Origin: Enchytraeus crypticus
Taxonomy: Eukaryota; Annelida; Clitellata; Enchytraeida; Enchytraeidae
Reading direction: 5' to 3'
Length of the DNA: 64,000 bases
NCBI GenBank assembly: GCA_905160935.1
Contig: CAJHZI010000813.1
Span: 248,001 to 312,000 of the forward strand
The notes below the pieces were generated by a model. The model was not told the origin of the DNA. It saw only the letters and a program-made list of their open reading frames with translations, and searched no databases. Of the stretch, positions 58,141-64,000 are shown piece after piece (position 1 is the first letter of the stretch; each line of letters begins with the position of its first letter). A program made the position numbers and the translations under genes.

Positions 58141-58345
58141 AGTCACTAGATTAGATCAGAAGCCTTCTATAAGTAGTATACTTTAAAACTACTTCATTAG
58201 AAGTTGAAATTATTTACTTTTGCAACCTAAACGTAATCATTGGATTATCTTTAGTTAAAAATACTCTTAGACTGTCAGGACAAAATTAATGGTTGGTCTT
58301 AGCAGACCAGTTTTAATTCTTTAAATATAAAAAAAGATAAAGATA

Positions 58346-58770
58346 GTGAAAACTTTGGTTTGGACCACGCTATTGTATGGGTGAGAAACATGGACCTTAA
58401 GGAAGGAGGATATTAGGAAACTGGAGGCATTGGAAATGTGGATTTGTAGAAGAATGGAGAGGATTAGCTGGACCCAAAAGGTTACAAATGAGGAAGTCCT
58501 GGAGAGAGTTGGCACAGATAGACAGTTGATAAATGTATTAAGAAATGGGAAGAAGAGATGGATAGGACACATTCTAAGGGGGGAAGGTCTATTAAAAGGT
58601 CATAGAAGGTAGAATGAAAGGAAAAAGAGGCAGGGGCAGGCCGAGATTAGGTATGTTAGATGATTTAAAGACCCACTCATATGTGGAAATGAAGAGGAAG
58701 GCGGAAGACAGAAAAGAGTGGAGGTGTTATGTACCATGGACCTGCCGGTAGGCAGTGCACTAAGAGATTA
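58346..58770 (+). mobile_element. Family-A LINE, right half of interrupted copy
   Basis: Continues from 54052 with VKTLVWTTLLYG and on to MERISWTQKVTNEEVLERVG (58430-58612) and the GGCAGTGCACTAAGAGA 3' end. A TGA replaces the usual Cys codon of YGCETWT, and a small deletion ends the frame after RGEGLLKGHRR. Confidence 0.85.
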
Positions 58771-59255
58771 ATTACTAAATCATTCCTTCTGCTTGTTTTA
58801 TTTATTTATTAATTCATAGTTATACTTTAGATGTGAATTTTTTGGTTCTGTAATTTATATGGTTATACTTGATTCATTACTTTAACTCTTTACACTTGTT
58901 ATTACTTATTGATGTTCCTATGTATTATTAAATGTTTCTAGTAAAACTTGACAAAATCGTCTATTTTGAAGTTAGTTATCAATTACTCAGTTATAGTTAG
59001 CGTCCCTGAAAATCTTCTGAATCAATAATTCTGAACAGTGGTCCACTCAGAGTAAAGTAGGAATACAAATTCAGAGTATTTTATGTCTCTGCCACCAGGC
59101 CTACCTATTTTGTGACGTTATTGTGGTCCCGTACTGTGACTGAAGTTTATTGCTGTTTTCATAATTAATGTTTATAATCTCCAGTTTTTCTACGATACTA
59201 TGTTGCCAGTTGATATGTTTCAATGTTTCCAGTGGTCAGCTTAATTGTGCTCTTT
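58771..59255. other. No gene recognised
   Basis: AT-rich spacer between the family-A 3' end and the L2-type LINE. No feature supported. Confidence 0.4.
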
Positions 59256-60575
59256 CTCAAAAGATCTCAGCAGATCTCTCTGCTGCTTTTGACACCATAA
59301 ACCACAATATACTCCTTTCTAGACTTAATTCTTGCTTCAGAATCTCTGACAAGGCTCATGGCCTCCTATCCTCATACCTCTCACAGCGTACCCAATCTGT
59401 AATTATTGAAAACACTTTATCACTATCCTGCACTCTACCTTGTGGAGTCCCTCAGGGTTCTGTGCTTGGTCCCCTCCTTTTCACCTTATATACCACCCCC
59501 TTAAGTCACCTACTAACTGATTCGAAGCTGAAAATTCACTTTTATGCAGATGACATCCAGATTCACATCTCGTTCTCTAGTCTCGATTCCTCTACTGCTC
59601 TGTCCAAACTTTCATCTACCCTTGATCTAGTTCACTTCTGGTTTTTCGCTAATCGGCTTGTTGTCAATCCGTAAAAACGGAATACCTTCTCATCGGCACC
59701 CCACAGCAGCGTCATAAAATAACTAGCTCAACCATAACATTTAAAGATATCCCCTTAATACCAACAGATTCTGCATGCAACCTTGGTGTAATTTTTGATT
59801 CAAATTTAAACTTTGAAACTCATCTTTCAGCGGTCTGTCGTTCTATTTTTCCATATCCGTCAATAACGTCAAATTCTTAAGTCCCTTGATAGTAATTCCG
59901 CCACTGTATTGGCTAATGCGCTTGTCCACACTAAACTAGATTACTGTAACGCTCTGCTGAATGATCTCCCGAAGACCTCTCTAATTCGTCTCCAACACAT
60001 ACAAAATTCTCTTTCTCGAGTCGAATGTCATGTAAAAATACTCAATTCCCACAGTACTTCTCTTCTTAAGAAACTGCCCTGGCTACCATTCTCCGAACTA
60101 ATAAAATTCTAGATGGCTTCCTTGACCTCCAAAGGTTTAAATTTTGATAAGCCATTCAATCTATGTGATCTTTTATCAATCTATTAACCCTCTCGTAGTC
60201 TTCTTTCCTGTAGTAAAAACCTTCTCACTGTACCAAATATTAAATCTGCCATGTGCAAACGCTCCTTCATGTTTTCTGCTCCGACAATATGGGACTCTCT
60301 GCCACAAGAACTTCGATCTTGTAATTGTATTGGTACTTTCCTTGGCAAGCTAAAAACTCATATCTTTCCACCATAGGTCTAAATTTTGAGCCGCTTGCAT
60401 TGGATCTTGGAATTGTACTGTTTTTATCTCGCTTTCTCTTGTGGTCTCTGTGTACTCAGTCGTCATTGTGTAGTGCTTTGGCGCCTGTTTGTGTTGAGTG
60501 TACAAGAGACGTCCCTGACATTGCCTTATGGCGAGGAACCGGCCGTTAAATTCTTATTGATTGAGTGATTGATTT
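59256..60575 (+). mobile_element. L2-type LINE, 5'-truncated, reference copy of the tail family
   Basis: The frame 59168-59674 encodes DLSAAFDTINHNILLSRLNS, CGVPQGSVLGPLLFTLYTTP and IHFYADDIQIHI, the RT motifs of the L2 clade with both catalytic sites intact. An in-frame TAA follows VVNP at 59672, and later frames (59909-60112) carry NALVHTKLDYCNALLNDLPK. The 3' UTR ends TTATTGATTGAGTGATTGAT. This end is repeated at six other places in the window in shorter copies. The 5' part of RT and the endonuclease are absent here; an endonuclease of the same type is at 36900. Confidence 0.9.
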
Positions 60576-60639
60576 CTGACCGGCCGTGTTATTTGTGTTC
60601 TGTCTCGTTGTGTGCGCGTTGTGTGTATTTTGATTCGGT

Positions 60640-60881
60640 TACAAATAAATAATCATGCTTCTCTCTCTCTCTCTCTCTCAATGTTTGTCAAACCTCTCAA
60701 AGTACTCTCTACTAGTTTTTCCCATACCTTTCAATACCTCTTTAATTCATACTTTATTGAAAGTCCCCTTTCTCCTGAAGCACCGCTTCTAAACAACTTA
60801 ACCTCAATTATTCTGGCATCCTTTAAATATTGACTATTAAATCTCCTTGTTAATTGGTCTTTTGTTTCGCATCATATAATA

Positions 60882-60927
<46 letters not shown>

Positions 60928-60929
60928 AT

Positions 60930-60974
<45 letters not shown>

Positions 60975-61055
60975 GATATAATATTATATAGATATAATAT
61001 TATATATATATATATATATAGAAAAAAGAAATATATATATATAATATATAATATA
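60640..61055. repeat. (CT)n then (TA)n microsatellites
   Basis: A CT run at 60660-60679, unassigned sequence, then long TA-rich tracts from about 60885 to the transposon terminus at 61058. Confidence 0.85.
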
Positions 61056-61057
61056 TA

Positions 61058-62011
61058 CAGACTGCGTCAAAAATCTTAACATCGTACAGAAAATTTTCTA
61101 TTACTTTGGTATCTGATGTCTCTTTATCATGCACATTTTAGCGATAATACATGATCCAATTCTACACATATCCTGAAAAATTCATGGAAATATATATATA
61201 CCACAATTCGAGTTACAACTCTTTTTGCGCCATGCCTCTACCTCTTATATGTTCTCCAAGCAATTTGTCTCCGAATACTCCTGATTAGAGCCCTTCATTG
61301 ATTCTTTGTTTTGGTAATTGCAATCTTGCCAACTGATGCGGCAGAAACCCCTAGTACTTGAGAGATCTGACGTATATTAAGACTTGTTCCAGGCTCTCCG
61401 TCCTGAGAACGATTTAGTTCCTCAACAGCAGCAATATTAGCAGGAATTCTGGCACTTTTGGGCCAGCCCCTGCCCGCCTTTCCATCAGTTGCTCTCTCTC
61501 TCTCTGAAATCTTCCGACAAATACTCTTAATAGTTGACAAGAACCATCCTTTCAGCGGATAGGTTTGCTTTATTCTTCTCACCTCGTTACCTTGCTCATG
61601 GAGTATTTGTATCCGCAACTTATAATGACTTATAGTGGTAAACTGCTTAGAGAATCTATAAGAGGTAGGGGCATGGCGCAAATTGATCTGTAACTCGAAA
61701 TGTGGTGCATATATTTCCAGAAACTTTTCAGAATACGTATAGAATTGGACCATGAATAATCGCTGCAATTTATGTGATAAGGAGACATCAGATACCATAG
61801 TTATAGAAAATTTCTGTAGAAGAATCTATAAAAGATTGGGGCATAGCACAAAGAGATCTGTAACTGGAATTTTGGTGCTTATATTTCCACACTTTCCCAG
61901 CATATGTGTACAATTGGACCATGTATTATTGCTAAAATTTACATGATAGAGAGACATCAGATAACAAAGTTATAGAAAATTTTCTGTGGGGGTCAACTTT
62001 TTTTGAGGCTG

Positions 62012-62015
<4 letters not shown>
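61058..62015 (-). mobile_element. Mariner-like element with repeated right terminus, internally deleted
   Basis: Inverted ends CAGACTGCGTCAAAAATC and its counterpart CAGACAGCCTCAAAAAAAG, with about 180 bp of inverted similarity and TA on both sides. The right-hand terminal repeat is present twice in tandem: AGAATCTATAAGAGGTAGGG (about 61648) and AGAATCTATAAAAGATTGGG (about 61821) begin two similar 173-bp units. The 958-bp element retains only the N-terminal domain of a transposase. Confidence 0.85.
61295..61798 (-). pseudogene. Tc1/mariner transposase N-terminal domain
   Basis: After a stretch that is translated terminal repeat, the frame reads YKLRIQILHEQGNEVRRIKQ, YPLKGWFLSTIKSICRKISE, a GRGWPKSARIPANIAAVEE linker and IRQISQVLGVSAASVGKIA, i.e. 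both helix-turn-helix subdomains of the terminus-binding region. The catalytic domain is absent; a stop follows at 61295. It is related to the N-terminal domain at 16565-17059. Confidence 0.8.
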
Positions 62016-62071
<56 letters not shown>

Positions 62072-62075
62072 GGTA
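62016..62075. repeat. (TA)n microsatellite
   Basis: TA tract directly after the mariner-like element. Confidence 0.95.
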
Positions 62076-62084
62076 ATCAGGACA

Positions 62085-62302
62085 GTTTTCCCAGGAATGA
62101 CGCCCCTGCCCAGTAAATGTTAGTCGAAGCTGAGGAAGGCATACTGGACCCACCTCTCGTCATAAGTAGAATGCCCCAAGAATAATGGTTTTTCAAAGTA
62201 TGTAAATGAGTTAAAGATACACTCGTATGTGGGCATGAAGAGATGAAAACAGAAGATAGGGATGAGTTGAGGCGTTATTTACCATCAGTGCACTGAGAGA
62301 GA

Positions 62303-62305
<3 letters not shown>
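62085..62305 (+). repeat. Family-A-related LINE 3' end
   Basis: GTTAGTCGAAGCTGAGGAAG and ACCCACCTCTCGTC match 14367-14412. The end GATACACTCGTATGTGGGC ... CAGTGCACTGAGAGAGAGA matches the family-A 3' terminus. The tail grades into a TA microsatellite. Confidence 0.65.
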
Positions 62306-62341
<36 letters not shown>

Positions 62342-62365
62342 CATATATTTATATATATGTATATG

Positions 62366-62455
<90 letters not shown>
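62305..62455. repeat. (TA)n microsatellite
   Basis: TA tracts between two family-A-related 3' ends. Confidence 0.95.
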
Positions 62456-62600
62456 TGTGCAAGGCACCTAGAGATTAGAAATGTTTATGATTTAAAGATC
62501 CACTCGTCCACTCGTATATGGACATGAAGAGGAAGACTGAGAAGATTGGGAGCTTTATATTCCATGGACCTACCAATGGGCAGTTCACTAAGAGTTAATT
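62456..62600 (+). repeat. Family-A-related LINE 3' end, second fragment
   Basis: ATGATTTAAAGATCCACTCG, CATGAAGAGGAAGAC, TTCCATGGACCTACCAATGG and CAGTTCACTAAGAG correspond to the last 150 bp of family A, strongly decayed. Confidence 0.65.
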
Positions 62601-62979
62601 GGTCTCCTAACCCGTCCACATTTCACCTCCAGTGAATAGGCGCGTAACTCACTCGTGTCGTTTGCAATATCGCAAACGTTTGCTCTCTATCTGCAACTAT
62701 GCTTAGAGGCTTGCTCTGGCTACTTAATTCTTAACTTATGAAATATACAATGATCTTATTGATATTCAAAGTAATTTTCTGAACAGGACTTTGGATCCTG
62801 CTCTGGTATCGACTAACTCAGCATTTCTAGTTATTAAGTCACAACAAAATCCGCTCTCTTCGCTATGGTGGTTCTAATCTATTTTCTGGCAGCAAACTTC
62901 GTTGTTAGTTGTTGGTCGATCATTCTGTTTTACTGTTCCTACACTGAAATTCTCTATCTGTTGATCTGCGTTTCTTTGC

Positions 62980-63068
62980 GTATATCACAACCTATTGCTT
63001 AAGACATTTCTGATGTAGCACTCAAATATGGAACCGGACGTTAAATCTTGATTGTATTGTATTGTATC
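62980..63068 (+). repeat. L2-type or SINE 3' end with (TTGTA)n tail
   Basis: ATGGAACCGGACGTTAAATC resembles the L2-type terminus GCGAGGAACCGGCCGTTAAAT, but the tail is TTGATTGTATTGTATTGTAT rather than TGATT. A related family or a SINE sharing the LINE 3' end. Confidence 0.5.
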
Positions 63069-63069
63069 A

Positions 63070-63980
63070 TTTTGAATTTTTTTGTTCGTTTTTATATTGT
63101 AAATGAATCTCTACAATTTTTATATAATTTAAGGCCTAGAGGATGAGAATTATTTTCACGTTGCTATTTAATATATATTTCATCACATATTTGGAATTTT
63201 TCTCATACATAAATATCTTGGAGTTATTTGCATATTTAATACTTGAGCAAAATGAATTTAATTTAATTTAAACTAAATATGAATAAATCATAATAACTGA
63301 ATTGCAAAATATCATGATTAACGAGAATGTTTGAGTCTGTTTATTGATCTTCTTTTCCATTGTCTTACGCAACTGACGTCATTGTCAGGTGATTTTCCAA
63401 TGGAAGTGTTTCTTAAATTCACAACTGAATTTTCTTTGTCATTGACAACAGATTTCATATCGTCATTCCTTCAGCTCACGCTAATATCCTGACGTTCTCT
63501 TTCATAAACAACTATCACACTGAAAATATTATCTATCGATATTCACTTTAGTTGTATGCTTGAGCTATCTGCGTCTGGTTTAAAGCACATATTTCTATCG
63601 TTGATTCTTAATATGGATGAGAAACTACTATTTAGTAAATATCATTGCCGGTTTCTAAAGCGTTAAAATTTTCAACTGATGTCTGTGCTCCAACGTCATG
63701 ATATTGGAGCTTCGTTAAAAATTCGAGCACTTTTGAGGAAAATTTATTCTTCAAACCACATGCATAGACTGAACCTTAGACAACACGATTATTTATTGCC
63801 TTCATTTTTTAAACCATGTTGTAAGAAATCATAGGCTTCTTCAGTGAAAATTTTACTCAAATAGAGAAAGCTTCATAATATAGGCCTAGTACGGACGGCA
63901 GATTGTAGGAGAGTCGCTATTTTACAGTCTTTGTGCCATTGTTTGTTAATTTTTATTAGTTAACATTTATACTTAATTTG
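63070..63980. other. No gene recognised
   Basis: AT-rich sequence without a supported frame, consistent with intron. Confidence 0.4.
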
Positions 63981-63984
63981 GATA

Positions 63985-64000
63985 AATTTTGTGTTGCAGG
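63985..64000 (+). other. Candidate splice acceptor at the window edge
   Basis: TTTTGTGTTGCAG ends at 63999 with a T-rich lead, leaving one exon base. If real it is the acceptor for the exon after 36738 of the SH3 gene, making an intron of about 27 kb. A lone motif of this kind is weak evidence. Confidence 0.3.

Larger units (their letters stand above)
54053..58332 (+). mobile_element. Jockey-type LINE, full length, with 13-bp target duplication
   Basis: AAAGATAAAGATA is present at 54040-54052 and again at 58333-58345. It flanks a 4280-bp element with a 175-bp 5' UTR, ORF1, an overlapping ORF2 and an A-rich 3' end (AAATATAAAAAAA). The uninterrupted family-A copies at 20650 and 26190 show the empty-site sequence across the junction. 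The part of the repeat next to the A-rich tail could be tail, so 11 bp is the safe minimum. Confidence 0.9.

Overview
Eukaryotic nuclear DNA from an invertebrate animal. The window is AT-rich, has no bacterial operon structure, and is filled with LINEs, Tc1/mariner, piggyBac and Ty3/Gypsy debris, long (TA)n and (TG)n microsatellites and tRNA-derived SINE heads. The transposon mix and the frequent TAGGCCTA-like octamer would suit an arthropod or mollusc, but nothing fixes the species.

Host gene. Only one host gene is supported. Two plus-strand exons (25240-25426 and 36493-about 36738) join in phase to encode an SH3 domain. Its N-terminus and ERTG-RG-like segment resemble the SH3 of PI3-kinase p85 regulatory subunits. 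The intron between them (about 11 kb) holds LINE pieces and a Gypsy fossil. The next intron would cover the rest of the window, which ends one base after a splice-acceptor-like TTGCAG.

Layout. 1-8.2 kb: inverted and tandem repeats of a 187-bp unit, LINE 3' tails, a broken piggyBac transposase, a 260-274-bp tandem repeat. 8.2-12.7 kb: possible hAT-like terminal repeats enclosing an LTR fossil with a tRNA-Leu-type primer site and a TG-rich microsatellite. 13-22 kb: a MULE-like MITE, two clusters of hairpin repeats, an internally deleted Tc1/mariner element, L2-type and family-A LINE pieces. 22-26.5 kb: a family-A LINE split by another LINE with target duplication; first SH3 exon. 27.6-32.7 kb: minus-strand Ty3/Gypsy fossil with integrase placed before reverse transcriptase. 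34.4-36.2 kb: LINE. 36.5 kb: second SH3 exon. 36.9-41.8 kb: L2-type endonuclease piece, a maT-type mariner, a mariner-like MITE and a Tc1 element set in (TA)n DNA. 42.6-48.4 kb: two minus-strand CR1-like LINEs. 49.1-52.6 kb: nearly full-length CR1/L2-group LINE. 53.7-58.8 kb: family-A LINE interrupted by a full-length Jockey-type LINE with a 13-bp target duplication. 59.2-64 kb: L2-type LINE, another deleted mariner, LINE tails, microsatellites.

The elements do not act together as a pathway. The window is a stratigraphy of insertions in and around introns of one signalling gene. Nothing seen amounts to a clearly new biological system; the most unusual items are the integrase-before-RT Gypsy order, the mariner elements with repeated termini, the DD35E and DD37D transposases, and the hairpin-repeat clusters.
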